Positions 1 to 10,291 of a stretch of DNA of 64,000 bases are shown piece by piece (the stretch's first letter is position 1; the number at the start of each line of letters is the position of its first letter). Below the pieces are notes generated by a model that did not search any database, had not been told where the DNA came from, and saw nothing but the letters and a program-made list of their open reading frames with translations. Position numbers and translations under genes: made by a program. The DNA is taken from contig JAWQUS010000011.1 of NCBI GenBank assembly GCA_036365455.1, positions 7,460,001 through 7,524,000 on the forward strand. The letters run 5' to 3'. Origin of the DNA: Macrosoma leucophasiata (Eukaryota; Arthropoda; Insecta; Lepidoptera; Hedylidae).

Positions 1-810
1 GCTTATATTATTATTATTTCTCTCGTCAGCACGGGGTCCAATTTTAACCCCGGACCTTTGTCAGGCTTGCGCGGGGACATGGGGGGTCCAACACGTAGAG
101 GCATTTTCGAGAATTTTGATCTACTTTGTAATGGGTTATATTCGGCGGGACCTCTCTCTGACTGCATCGATAGTTGATACAGGCACAGACATACCCCGCA
201 GAATATAATGGGACTATTGTAATGATAAGTGATTCGCCAAACTTTGGGCTATGTGGGTGAACTGGACTAGCTGGCTGGGCCTATGGAGTGAGATCCGGCA
301 CCTGCCTATATTTAACATCTTACATTATCGAATCCTACATTAGGCAGGTGGTGGCTCGCCTCTTCTTGGTGGGCAACCCAACAACAACAACCACCAACCC
401 GATGGTCCACACCGGGGCAACACTGTTGAGAGAGGCTGAGGGTGTCGAGAGGTGTGGCCCCGGTTTCACCATCACGAGCGAGTAATCTCGAGCTCGGAGC
501 GGGCTTTCCCACTATTATGCCTTGAGACACTTCCACCCCCGAGTGTATGGCTCTTGCAGAAATTTAGACAACAGCCTATTATCTAAATTTCTGCAAATGC
601 CATGCCTCTAGCGCCCACTCTGACCGGCTAATGAAGGAAGAGTTGAGAGACCTGATGCTCTGTCCGGCCGTACCTCTGTGTGGCGGACGAGGCGGAGCCC
701 AGTTCTCTCGGAGGAACTCGAGATGATGGTAGGGGGTGGTGTCGCTACTCAAAAGCAGCTCACCACAAGCTGCTCTGCCCCCTTATTATTATTTATTATT
801 ACTGTCGTCT
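1..810 (+). repeat. Dispersed GC-rich repeat ending in (TTA)n, probable non-LTR element 3' region
   Basis: GC-richer than its surroundings, no long reading frame, ending in ttattattatttattatta at 781-801. Such a tail is typical of lepidopteran LINE/SINE 3' ends. It contains a 14-bp hairpin (555-568 with 582-595). The left end is off the window. Confidence 0.35.
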
Positions 811-811
811 T

Positions 812-875
812 TGGGGAAGGCTTTATCCAGCACCATTGTATTTCGGCTGGACTAATTATGATGATGATGATATAT
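812..875 (+). repeat. RTE-like LINE 3' tip
   Basis: The string ggctttatccagcaccatt...tttcggctgga followed by (GAT)n matches the 3' tip of the RTE copy ending at 12528 and the tips inside the composite elements at 8763-8830 and 31700-31775. Confidence 0.5.
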
Positions 876-885
876 TTTATATTTT

Positions 886-1141
886 ACTAGCTGTCCCGGC
901 ATACTTTGTATTACCTCATATTGAGATAATGTGAGGCAAAACAGGTTTGATATTATACGGACTATTTGTATGGATAAATAAAATTGTGTTTTTTACTATT
1001 TCCCTTCAGTTTCTTCATATTTTCGTACCTTTAAAACTTTCCTTGGACTTCTCTAGTCGTTCTCGAGTTTTAGTAAGACTAACGAACAGGAATTGATTTA
1101 TATATATATATATATAAATAAATATATATATATATATATAT
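886..1141 (+). repeat. 'actagctg-cccgg' repeat fragment plus (TA)n
   Basis: Homologous to 18748-18982 (same phrases: tgtatggataaataaaatt, tttactatttccctt, cgttctcgagttttag). Only the left part is present; it ends in a TA-rich microsatellite at 1099-1141. Class unknown. Confidence 0.5.
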
Positions 1142-1281
1142 TGGATTTCGCAATAACACATAAACACGAGGGTGAAATATTTTTAAAGAAAAATGGAAAG
1201 ATAAATTTGGCTTCAGGTAGGACTTAAAGCTCCCCTCCCTCCTCCCCAGAAGCGTGTCTCTGCCCGCCAATCGCTGCTGTG

Positions 1282-1478
1282 GTGGGGAGAAGGCTGGGGA
1301 AGAGGTGTATAGGTACGTCATATGCCCTAGACCCTATCTCCAACCGCCTAACGGTGGTCCCGCCGTCAGATGGGGACGTGGTGGGAAAACGACTGGGAAA
1401 GAGGTGTATAGGTATGTCCTTGTCCCTGCACCCTACCCCCAGCCGCCTAGCGGTGGTCCCGCCGCTCGATAGGCACGT
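1282..1478 (+). repeat. Two-copy 99-bp tandem repeat
   Basis: The phrase agaggtgtataggta recurs at 1301 and 1400 (period 99), with cgcctaacggtggtcccgcc matched one unit later. The copies have diverged. No coding meaning was seen. Confidence 0.6.
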
Positions 1479-1529
1479 ATTGCAGGGGGGGAGGGGTCGC
1501 GGTTGAGTGCGATAGCCTTCTCTTCTTAT

Positions 1530-1592
1530 TAAAACCGTGACCATTGGGATCTAGTCTAGTCCAGCCGCTCTCCAAACTGAGCTACCGAAGAA
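1530..1592 (-). repeat. tRNA-like SINE head
   Basis: The minus strand reads cttcggtagctcagtttgga then gagcggctggactaga, i.e. a tRNA 5' half with an A-box. It matches the tRNA-like sequence at 43819-43890. It is degraded and has no intact B-box. Confidence 0.45.
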
Positions 1593-1654
1593 AAATTATA
1601 GGATTTTTTCTTACAATTTGTCTCCAAATAAATATATTTATTTATGTATTCATA

Positions 1655-2130
1655 TTTAATTTATAGTTATTACGGTGAGGAGGGAGCTGAACAGTACCAT
1701 TTGGCGACAGATAGACTAGGTAATACGGTTATGCCTACATCCTCGAGCTCTTGCTTTTGGACTTTACTGACGGTGAAAAAAAACTGTAAGTAAAACCAAG
1801 TCGTAACGTTTTATCAAAAGTATGAATTAATTTTTTGCCTTAATATCTTATACCGTAACACAACTTTTTATTAGTTGAATATCACCAAACTGTATTGTAT
1901 ACGATCCATGTATGATTAACATTCATGTCTTTCTTCCATCCTTAAAATAAATTTTCTTGCTTATCCGATAAAAAATGATCAATGTTAAGAGCCATGATTC
2001 TCAACAACTTCTCTTTTCCTTTTACTTTCGTAGAATGATCAATGATGTATGTAACTACATCGTCAAACTAAAAATTCTCGAGATATATCGAAGTCTCAAA
2101 CAATTTATTTGAAGTATATTGCTCACCTTT
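1655..2130 (-). repeat. Degenerate copy of repeat family RA, then unassigned AT-rich DNA
   Basis: 1665-1755 keeps acagtaccatttggcgacag and taggtaatacgg from the RA repeat described at 40205-40500. The remainder to 2130 shows no gene or recognisable repeat. Confidence 0.35.
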
Positions 2131-2134
2131 TATA

Positions 2135-2915
2135 GGGCCTTATCATACTAGCGGGTTGCGAGCGTTCTTAAAGCGGAGCGGGCGCGTAACGAATACGCCG
2201 TCACGTGACGCATGGAAATTACGCAGCGTTTTCGTCCCCCGTTCGTAGCTAATTAACGAGGTTCAATACACTTATCCCCTTATTCATAAACGTACTTTAG
2301 ATACGTTTTAGCTATGGAATGCTTTGTTTTTGTCTGTTGCATCGTCTAATGTGCAGGATAGAAAAAGACAAAGAGACATTAGCAACACATTAGCTAAAAT
2401 ACGTTTATGAATAAGGGGGTTAGTATTTAACCTAGTAGCTAGAACTAACTACTTAGTAAAAATAGATTCCGCCGAGTAAACACTGCTGTTGGTTTTGTTA
2501 CTTCGAAGATGTCGGAGATGATAACGATGGCTTCTACGAATTTGGGTAGGTCCATTATGTATTATTCGAATGGAAAAGACTACTGGATATTGTTTCCAAA
2601 TGAATGAAAAATTATCCAAAACAATTTCGTTCCAATTTGCAAATATCATCAAAACCCTTTTTATGAGCTAAAGCATCTGATACAAACTGACTTAAGACAT
2701 GAACACACTGATTTGTGATTGTGGCGGGGCAGACGGGCTGGCGTTTGTACGTGACAGTCCAAAATGGCATCGCTACTATTCACAGCGATCTTGTTTGCGC
2801 GCCCGCACCGAATCCCCTAAGCATACGCAGTGTGTTCGTTGCGCGCCTGTAACCTATTCAATACGCGTCCGTTCCGCTTTAAAAACGCTCGCAATCCGCT
2901 AGTATGACAACGCCC
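2135..2915. mobile_element. TIR DNA transposon, non-autonomous, TA target duplication
   Basis: The ends GGGCcTTaTCATACTAGCGG and the reverse complement of the right end are inverted repeats continuing for about 50 bp (both read TCATACTAGCG and TTGCGAGCGT). They are flanked by TA at 2133-2134 and 2916-2917. There is no transposase; a 67-codon frame (2449-2652, minus) is unrecognised. A MITE is nested inside. The TA duplication suggests a Tc1/mariner-type element, but this is inference. Confidence 0.65.
2275..2422. mobile_element. MITE with CCCTTATTCATAAACG ends (nested)
   Basis: The inverted ends ccccttattcataaacgta and acgtttatgaataaggggg are about 16-18 bp. The same family is at 47185-47340. 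It is inserted into the TIR element 2135-2915. Confidence 0.65.
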
Positions 2916-3057
2916 TAAATGCAGTAAACGTCATATTTTATTATCGGTCGCTAATTTCCTCGTTTAGAAGTGAGGTTTTATGGCATTATTTTTTCCTTTA
3001 TCAGATAGCTTTCTGATTTTTATGATGCTGTTGATTTTGGGACTGTAGAACGAGCTG

Positions 3058-3317
3058 TTTTTTATGAAATGATGGTAGCAAATAAGTATGCAGTTCACAT
3101 TGACGTTAAATGATGACTGCAGCCTATAGAAACCCACATAAAGACCAGAGGAGGATCTTAGTTGTTATATCTCTCTAATAATTATTACGGTGCCATAGAT
3201 TAACATCTAACCGGAACACGATAATGCTGAACACTACCATTTAGCGGCAAGTATATAAGGTAATGCGGTGGTGCCTACGCCCGCAAGCTCCGTCACTGGA
3301 GCTCTACCAGCTGTTAA
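3058..3317 (-). repeat. Repeat family RA copy
   Basis: Reverse orientation. Diagnostic phrases: gaacactaccatttagcggc, ggtaatgcggtggtgcctac, gctccgtcactggagctcta. Somewhat diverged in the middle. Confidence 0.65.
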
Positions 3318-3359
3318 ATACTTAAAACATTGTTTGGTTGAATGACTACACTAGCGGAA

Positions 3360-3690
3360 GAATCCTCCTGGCGATGGGGTCACGACCCGATGCCATCAAA
3401 CCATTGTTACTTACCATTAAAATACAGAATGCAAATATGAAAATAAGCTCATTGTTTGAAAGTACCATACTGTCTCGAGTTTTAATGAACTATAACTACA
3501 CCCCACATAATATGGTCCAAGAGCCAGTGAACCCTTCTAGTATCGGAACGTCTGCAAGCCTAGAAATGTTTGTAGGGATAAGTCGTAATATGCTAAATAC
3601 GATAACCATCGCCTGGCAAGGATCAGCCCGTCACGTCATCCGAATTTCTAATAACAAATGTTAGTTCCATATTTTAGATCTGGCAGTCAT
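3360..3690 (+). repeat. Unknown repeat family X, copy 1
   Basis: Shares a reading frame with 3955-4195 and 61190-61440: all three encode a variant of FVGMxRxMLSTxTIAWQ and IxWISDEKS. Here a 108-codon frame runs 3338-3664 on the plus strand. The protein family is not recognised; it may be a relic of a transposon-encoded protein. Confidence 0.4.
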
Positions 3691-3954
3691 AATTTCGTGA
3701 CCATAATTATTGCGTCTTATTTATACTTGTAGTGGTGTTTCTATGACAACGGAAGCGTGTTTCCATGACGATAAAATTGTTAGGACGAATTCAATAAATT
3801 ATGTGTCGAGCGTATCATGTAATGCAGATGCATTGTGTCGTCGATGAGGTAATGTAAATTGTGCATTAATTAGCCTGCTATTGATATACGATTGAGGCGC
3901 TCATTTGCAATAAACAAATCGTGATTTTCTTTAAATATCAGAACACACAAAAAT

Positions 3955-4195
3955 TAAACTTTAAGACGCAACATAAATGGTCGCAATCGAGCCAGATCTA
4001 AAATATGGAAGAAACTTTTCTCATCAGAAATCCATATGATGTGACGGATCGATCCTTGCCAGGCGATGGTTTTTGTACTTAGCATATCACGATTCATCCC
4101 TACAAAAATATCTAGCCTTACAGAGCCAACGGTACTCGGAGGGTTCAGTATCTCTCGTACTAATACAATAATACGAAGATGTAACAGCGTTGGCA
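3955..4195 (-). repeat. Unknown repeat family X, copy 2
   Basis: Minus-strand frame of 80 codons with IFVGMNRDMLSTKTIAWQG and HILDLARLRPFMLRLK. Opposite in orientation to copy 1, with 260 bp of AT-rich DNA between them. Confidence 0.45.
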
Positions 4196-4199
4196 ATTA

Positions 4200-4897
4200 G
4201 TACACCTGCGCCAGACTCAAGTTATGAGTGAGTGCCCTGGCACGTCCCGAGTGCATTTGCAGCATTTAGTTCCATCAGTGAAATTACCTTTAATGACTGT
4301 TGACTCTGAAGATAAGCCCTTAATGAGAATGTAATGGAGTTACGAGTACAGGTAAACTTCGTCTAATGTTCGCCTCCTCTCAAACTAGATAAAATTCAAG
4401 CGGTTGATTTACGTGAAACAAAGACTGTGTTTACGAAAATGATGAGAATAGAGAAGAACAAAGTATTTATAAAAGTCATTAAATTGTCAGCATATAAATA
4501 AATCGATGCTACATCAGATACGTTATTAACAAAATGTATGAAACACAGACAGGCACTTGATGAAGTCTTACAATTTTCAAGTATTTTTATAGATATTGTT
4601 CAACAAATACTTTTTAACTTCCTTAATAGTCATGAACAATCTTTTGAATTTTGTTCTCCTTATATTTTAATCCTATATAATTGAACCCTGCCCCAGCTTC
4701 GGATCTTTTTGATTAACTTCAAACCCAGCATTCTTCGTATCTCAGTTAATAATCAGACTCAAAGTTAAAAAAACTTTTCCTATAACGCCGTAAAAAATAG
4801 AAGAATTTATTGATCTACAGCTAGCTCATCATTTAGCAAATAACTCGCTTGCTGGTACTGGGTGATACATTATAAAATGAAAATAATAAATATTAAC
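4200..4897. other. No recognisable gene
   Basis: AT-rich intergenic sequence. No open frame, tRNA-like element or inverted repeat was noticed. Confidence 0.4.
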
Positions 4898-4908
4898 TAC
4901 AGGGTTAA

Positions 4909-5304
4909 ATATTTCGGAAGCGCGCATGGCCCAGCGGCTGGTGTAGATCGTGTGAAGAAGTGGTGGTGTAGAAGTGATCTACTCGGTTAAGCACTACGGG
5001 CGCGGTCGGGTAGTGTGATGGGTGACCGCTAGTGGCAAATTAAATGCACGTTTCCATGCTTCGGAGGGCACGTTAAGCCGTCGGTCCCGGTTGCTATCGA
5101 TGGATAGTAGTCGTTAAACCTTGTCGGAGGCCTTATGGGCGGTTTAAAAAACATCCGACAGTGGGTTGGCCACTAACCCACCCACCTCCACCAATCCGCA
5201 TTGGAGCAGCGTGGTGGCGTAAGCTCCAGGCCTCCCCCCAAAAAGGGAGAGACTCGTGCCCAGCAGTGGGACGTATAATGGGTTACCATTATTATTATTA
5301 TTAT
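4909..5304 (+). mobile_element. 5S rRNA-like SINE, (TTA)n tail, 11-bp target duplication
   Basis: The head at about 4985-5030 reads ggttaagc, acgggcgcggtc, then gatgggtgaccgc. These match, in order, the box A, intermediate and box C region of insect 5S rRNA, the internal RNA polymerase III promoter. A body of about 240 bp and a (TTA)n tail follow. The 11-bp direct repeat tacagggttaa at 4898-4908 and 5305-5315 flanks it exactly, showing LINE-type insertion. A second copy is at 44643-45005. Confidence 0.7.
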
Positions 5305-5479
5305 TACAGGGTTAATGGAAATTAACGCATCAGCTCTTGCAGGCAGGAGGTTTACATTAACATTAATTCTAAGATTTTTTAGAATTTATAGTTTTTGTAA
5401 GTAAGTTTTCCCCTACAAAATATTTTTTTTGCCTCTGAACTGGCATTTACACTAAGCGTAGGTATGTAGGTATGCCACG

Positions 5480-5810
5480 CACCTTGCCTAGGCAAAATAT
5501 TTCCACGTACAGCGGGGCTATAGGCCCTAGAGCTCCAATGATGAGCTCGCGGGCCTAGGCACCACCGCATTACCTAATCTATTTGTGTGTAGTGTGTAGT
5601 GTTCAACAGTATCATGTTCCGGTCAAGTGGTAATATACGATCCAGTAATTTCCGGCACAGAGGCATAACACCTTAAGCCTCAGGAGTAGCAACGCATTTA
5701 CATTGAAATCTCTGGTTTCATCTAAATGTTGTATTTAAGGCTACAGTATTATTTACCATCAATGAAAACTGAATGCTCGTTTGCCACTAAATTCATGACA
5801 TACTTAATTT
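5480..5810 (+). repeat. Repeat family RA copy
   Basis: Forward copy with ggcaccaccgcattacctaa, atgttccggtcaagtggtaa and tttccggcacagaggcataa; the tail side is diverged. Confidence 0.6.
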
Positions 5811-5842
5811 TTTTTATGGAAATGACAACGACACATTTGTGG

Positions 5843-6106
5843 TCGAGTTCCAGTGTAGGAGCTCAAGCTCGTAGACACCACCGCTTTACCTAATCTGTCT
5901 GCCGCCAAGTGGTAGAGTTTAGCGCTATCGTGTTCCGGTTATACGATAATATATGATCCCGTAACAACTATCACATAGACATAACAACTAAGATCTCAGA
6001 GGCGTAAACGCATCTGTCTTTGTGTAGGTGTCCATAGGCTGCAGTCATCACTCAACATCAATGTGAACTGCATGCTGGTTTGCCATATTCATGACATAAA
6101 AAAAGA
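5843..6106 (+). repeat. Repeat family RA copy
   Basis: Second forward copy directly after the first, ending in the A-rich tail typical of the family (catgacataaaaaaa). Confidence 0.6.
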
Positions 6107-6439
6107 ATTCCGATCATTGAAAGATCATTATTGAAATGTTGTGTACTTATACATAAAGCATGTGTCCAAATCACAGAATATGTATAAACGCATGTTCGCA
6201 TCGAACTTTTCTCACTTTTCTCATTGTATCCCTCTGGGCTATTGGAAATGCTATTTGACTTTGGGATTCAACGCCTCCGGGTAAACAACGTAACTAGATG
6301 AATTGGGGGAGATTTCGCTTTGTAAACATACGACTGGTATGTTTACTAAGCATTTCCATTGAAATAATTAGTCAGATGTTCGACAGGATAATAATAATAA
6401 TTATTCTTTACGCATCATATTGCAAACTGAAAATAAAAT

Positions 6440-6690
6440 AAAAAAACGTAACTTCACGCCTGTAATCCCCGAAGGGCAGAGAAATATGCATGCATTTAAG
6501 CATACATGCAAACAACCCCGATTCGTGGCCAACATTTTGGCCCATGTGAGCCTATTGACATCTCAAGATACATTACCAAACTCCGAGGCACTGGGAAATT
6601 GCTAGAAAATGCCAAAGCCCCCGTCCCCGGAAACGTACCCAGGGCGTAGTGGTAATAAGTAGCCTACTACTACTAGACTACTGTACTGAA
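6440..6690 (-). mobile_element. SINE-B copy (tRNA-derived), degraded head
   Basis: The tail end (cgcctgtaatccccgaaggg, tgcatgcatttaagcataca) matches the fuller copy at 34434-34765. The tRNA-like head near 6600-6690 is mutated. Confidence 0.55.
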
Positions 6691-7084
6691 GCAGTGAAGT
6701 GGCATTAAACTTTGATAAGTCGAAAATTAGCGCAGTTGCTGATTAATTCTCGTGACCATTTTTATAGTCTATAAAAGGTAATTTATCATACTTTGTCCTG
6801 CTGAGTCCAGCTCAGTGACGATCCTAAATGACACGAAGCAGGATAGTCACATGGAAAACTTCTTATTTCGTACTTAGGCTAGGTACATAAAAATTTCGTA
6901 CCTTAGCGTTCCAAACCCGTACGCACGAGCGAATACAAAAAACGACGCGACATAATCTCTTATGTTTGGCCTGCTTTTGTTCGCACGAGAAAACGAAAGA
7001 AGGCACCCTTGCCGCCAATTTTTATACTGATATGTCGCTGCGTAGCGAAATCTCGCTCGCCGGCTTCTGAATTTTCTTTATATA
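6691..7084. other. No recognisable gene
   Basis: Unique-looking AT-rich sequence without open frames. It leads into the composite element, whose start phrase (accgacttcgaa) lies near 7090. Confidence 0.4.
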
Positions 7085-7944
7085 TATTTTTAACCGACTT
7101 CGAATAAAGGAGGAGGTTCTCAATTCGTCCGGACCTTTTTTTTTTTTTTATGTATATTCACCGATAATTTGAAAACGCCTGCACCGATTTGGATGATTTT
7201 TTTTTGTTTGAAAGAGTATATTGCACAGTTGGTGCCATTGTAACCATGTCAATATGTGATGATGGGATCCTGGAGAAATCGAGGGAACTCTTCAAATTTT
7301 AATAGCACACTTGCAAGATTTTCGATATTTTTTATAATAATAACCTTCCGTGCCTTGTGGTCGTATACCTCACATGTAGTCCCATTGTCACCATATCAAG
7401 ATGTGATGATGGGATCCTGGAGAAATCGAGGGGACTCTTGAAATTTCACACCATACTTAAAACGTTTTCCATATTTCTAATAATAGAAGAAAACGTTGCG
7501 TGTGTTTGCTTTTGGAAAGCATAATTTGATGAAGTGGAAGTGGAACTGATGATGAAGACCATATATGGTATCTGCGTAATTGAAATACCTACTTTTACTA
7601 TAATAATAGTTCCACGTTTGTTTAAATGTTGTAATTATAAACTGTATCTGTACTAATTTGGTCATTTTTTGTTTGTTTGAAGGGGTATACCTCTCAGGTG
7701 GTCCCATTGTTACCATGTCAAGATGTGATGATGAGATCCTAGAGAAATCGAGGTAACTACTCAAATTTCATTGCACACTTGAAATTATTCAGATATATTT
7801 GTAATAATGTTCCGTGCCATGTGTCCATATACCTCACAGGCGGTCCCATTGTCAAGATGTGATTGATGATGGGATCCTGGAGAAATTGAGGGAACTACTC
7901 AAATTTCATGGCACACTTGAAAGTATTTCGAAATTTTTTTTGGA

Positions 7945-8295
7945 GGTGATGATCGTGATGATGATGGTGGTGATCACGATGGAGGTGATGATGATGCAGG
8001 TGATGATGATGGATTTGGTGATAACGGAGGTGATGATTTTGGAGGTGATGATGATAAAAGTGATGATGATGGAGGTGATGATGATGATGATGAAGATGAT
8101 GATAACGATGATGGGTGTGGTGATGATGGAAGTGATGATGATGAAGAAAGTGATGATGATGGAAGTCATGATGATGGAGGGGATAATGATGGATGTGGTG
8201 ATGATGGATGTGATGATGATGGATGTGATGATGATGGATGTGATGATGATGGATGTGATGATAATGGATGTGACGATGATAATATGTGATTTGAT
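7945..8295 (+). repeat. GAT-rich minisatellite
   Basis: Variants of ggtgatgatgatgga repeated head to tail. The frames across it (Met/Val- or Ser-rich) are low-complexity artefacts, not genes. The array continues past the SINE-A insertion at 8510-8760. Confidence 0.75.
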
Positions 8296-8510
8296 GACCC
8301 GGTTAGTCCAGCGGTGTAAAACCATCGTATGATTCGAAGGGTCGCCGGTTCGATCTCCGCACCGGGACAAATATTTGTATGGCCTACAGATATTTGTTTC
8401 GGGTCTGGGTGTTTGTGTATGTGTTGTACGTGTATAACGGCTCCCACGACACAGGTTTATACCTACTGTGGGGCTGTGAGTGTAAGCGTATTTTTTTTTT
8501 ATTTTAATGA
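8296..8510 (+). mobile_element. SINE-A, tRNA-derived
   Basis: The head cccggttagtccagcggtg holds an A-box and ggtcgccggttcgatctc holds a B-box; cccggt and accggg can pair as an acceptor stem. A body (gacaaatatttgtatggcct, tgtaagcgtatttttt) and T-rich end follow. It interrupts the minisatellite; the inverted partner at 31-33 kb lacks it, so it inserted after the two copies separated. Second copy 14700-14870. Confidence 0.65.
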
Positions 8511-9199
8511 AGATGATGATGGAGGTGACGTTGATTGAGGTGATGATGATGAAAGTGATGATGATAAAGGGGATGTTCATATTATTATGCGTGTCATGAT
8601 CATCATCACCGTTATCATCATCATCATCTTTCATTATCACCTCCATCAACATCACCATCATCACCATGTCTATCACTAACCGCATCATCATCTCCATCTT
8701 CATCACCACCTCTATCAACATCATCACCACCACCACCACCACCATCACCATCATCAACATCACTCCAGCCGAAAGATGTCCACAGCTGGATAAAGCCTTC
8801 CCAGAAGATGTCCACAACAGTGTTGTGCGTCATAAAGGAAGAGCCATAGTTCCTATTGAAACAATGTATCAGTAAGCAAGTTTTTTAAACATAACAAAAC
8901 TATCTATCATAATAGCGGGTTTCATCACTAGACTTTGAATTAGCCTTTTGCTTGACTGCCTAAAAACCAGCTACTGGAATAACTAGATAGTTTTCGTAAC
9001 CGCTATTAAAGTTCAATAGCTAGTTTCGTTTTGTTGCCCTTCCAGAAAAGCCGCTATTATACACCTCTAGAACTGATGATAAAGAGACTATAGATATAGT
9101 ACCTTCGTAGTTGAAATACCTACTTAATATTACTGTAATACTTAATACTAATAATAGTTACACCAATAAAAAGCAAAAAAAAAATTATTTTTAAATTAA

Positions 9200-9775
9200 A
9201 AAAAAACCGCCCTCAAAAAAAAATCAAAACTGTAAAAAATAGACAAAAATCACTAAAAAGCGAAAAATAAACTCAATTAGATACTTAAATTATTAAGGGA
9301 ATAAATCCGTAACCTATTAATTATAATAAGACAATTACTTTAATATGGGCTACGTACCTACCTACTCATAGGTTTGAAGTCGGTGCCAAGCCAATAGTGC
9401 GACCCCCGCGTTAGAACTAATTTTGTGGTGTTGCAGTAAATACTACTACTACCTGATACCTAACAAAATTTAGAGCCTATTTCACTGCTTTTCAAATAGC
9501 CGCATTTGATAGCTTAACGTAGTAGGTACTGCAACAACACAACATTAGTCCTTACCCTAACGCGCGGGCCGCACTATTGGCTTGGCACCGACTTCAAACC
9601 TATGAGTAGATAGGTACAAAGCACATATTAAAGTAATTGTCTTATTATAATTAATAAGTTACGGGTTTATTCCCTTAAAAATTAAATTATTTTATTGAGT
9701 TTATTTTTCGCTTTTTAGTGTTTTTTGTCTATTTTTTACAGTTTTGAATTTTTTTTGAAGGCGGTTTTTTTTAAA
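9200..9775. mobile_element. Foldback element, arms about 260-290 bp
   Basis: The left arm (9205-9495) and right arm (9500-9770) are inverted copies: both carry ggtttgaagtcggtgccaag outward, taagggaataaa, aaaaagcgaaaaataaactc and accgcc at the tip. There is no coding capacity. Relatives: 16757-17905 and 31000-31345. Confidence 0.7.
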
Positions 9776-10021
9776 TTTAAATTTAATTTCCTATAAATCT
9801 ACCATCTCCATACATTTTAAGTCGGGAAAATCGGGTATTTGTACCAGAAATTTCGTACGTCTGGAGGACAGGTTGACACACTTAATGCAAGTCATGACTT
9901 TATCCGTAAACCCATCTTGGGACCTATGACTCTTCGCAAAATATTTGGCAAGGACCTGTGACGCGTATCATTCAAGTCACATACATTATTATCTTGTTCC
10001 CTATTTTGTACTTTTTTACTT

Positions 10022-10213
10022 AACTTCACGCCTGTAATCCCCAAAGGGATAGGCAGAGCTAAATGCATGCATTCAGGCATACATGCAAACACCCACAATT
10101 CGCCGGTTACAAACAATACACACACTCGTAAAAGACCTTCTCCTTCAGACACTGCGGTAAATTGGACGAGAAGATATATCGTAGCTTCCCGAACGCTGTC
10201 CATCCGAGTTGGT
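10022..10213 (-). repeat. SINE-B tail fragment followed by an RTE fragment
   Basis: 10022-10105 is the SINE-B 3' end (cgcctgtaatccccaaaggg). 10124-10213 matches the RTE region at 17500-17580 (cactgcggtaaattggacga), minus strand. The join suggests an old RTE transcript carried or hit a SINE. Confidence 0.5.
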
Positions 10214-10291
10214 CCTAGAAGATCGTGTTGACCCCTAGAAATCTTTAGAAATGCACCCATTGGACATTTCGTCCATTCCTTTAGATGTCAT

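Larger units (their letters stand above)
7085..9775 (+). mobile_element. Composite repeat with GAT minisatellite and terminal foldback, plus orientation
   Basis: From left: a start with aaccgacttcgaataaagga and ggttctcaattcg; four copies of a motif around gtgatgatgggatcctggag (about 7256, 7402, 7720, 7860); a GAT/GGT minisatellite (7945-8295, resuming 8510-8760); an RTE-like 3' tip (8763-8830); a segment ending near 9190; and a large foldback (9200-9775). An inverted copy of almost the whole array is at 30998-32960. No transposase was seen, so it is non-autonomous or a cluster of older insertions that moved together. Confidence 0.55.

Noticed and set aside
7814..8817. Long Met/Val- and Ile/Ser-rich frames on both strands
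   Set aside because: They are translations of the GAT minisatellite; the amino-acid composition is dictated by the repeat and there are no splice or start signals.
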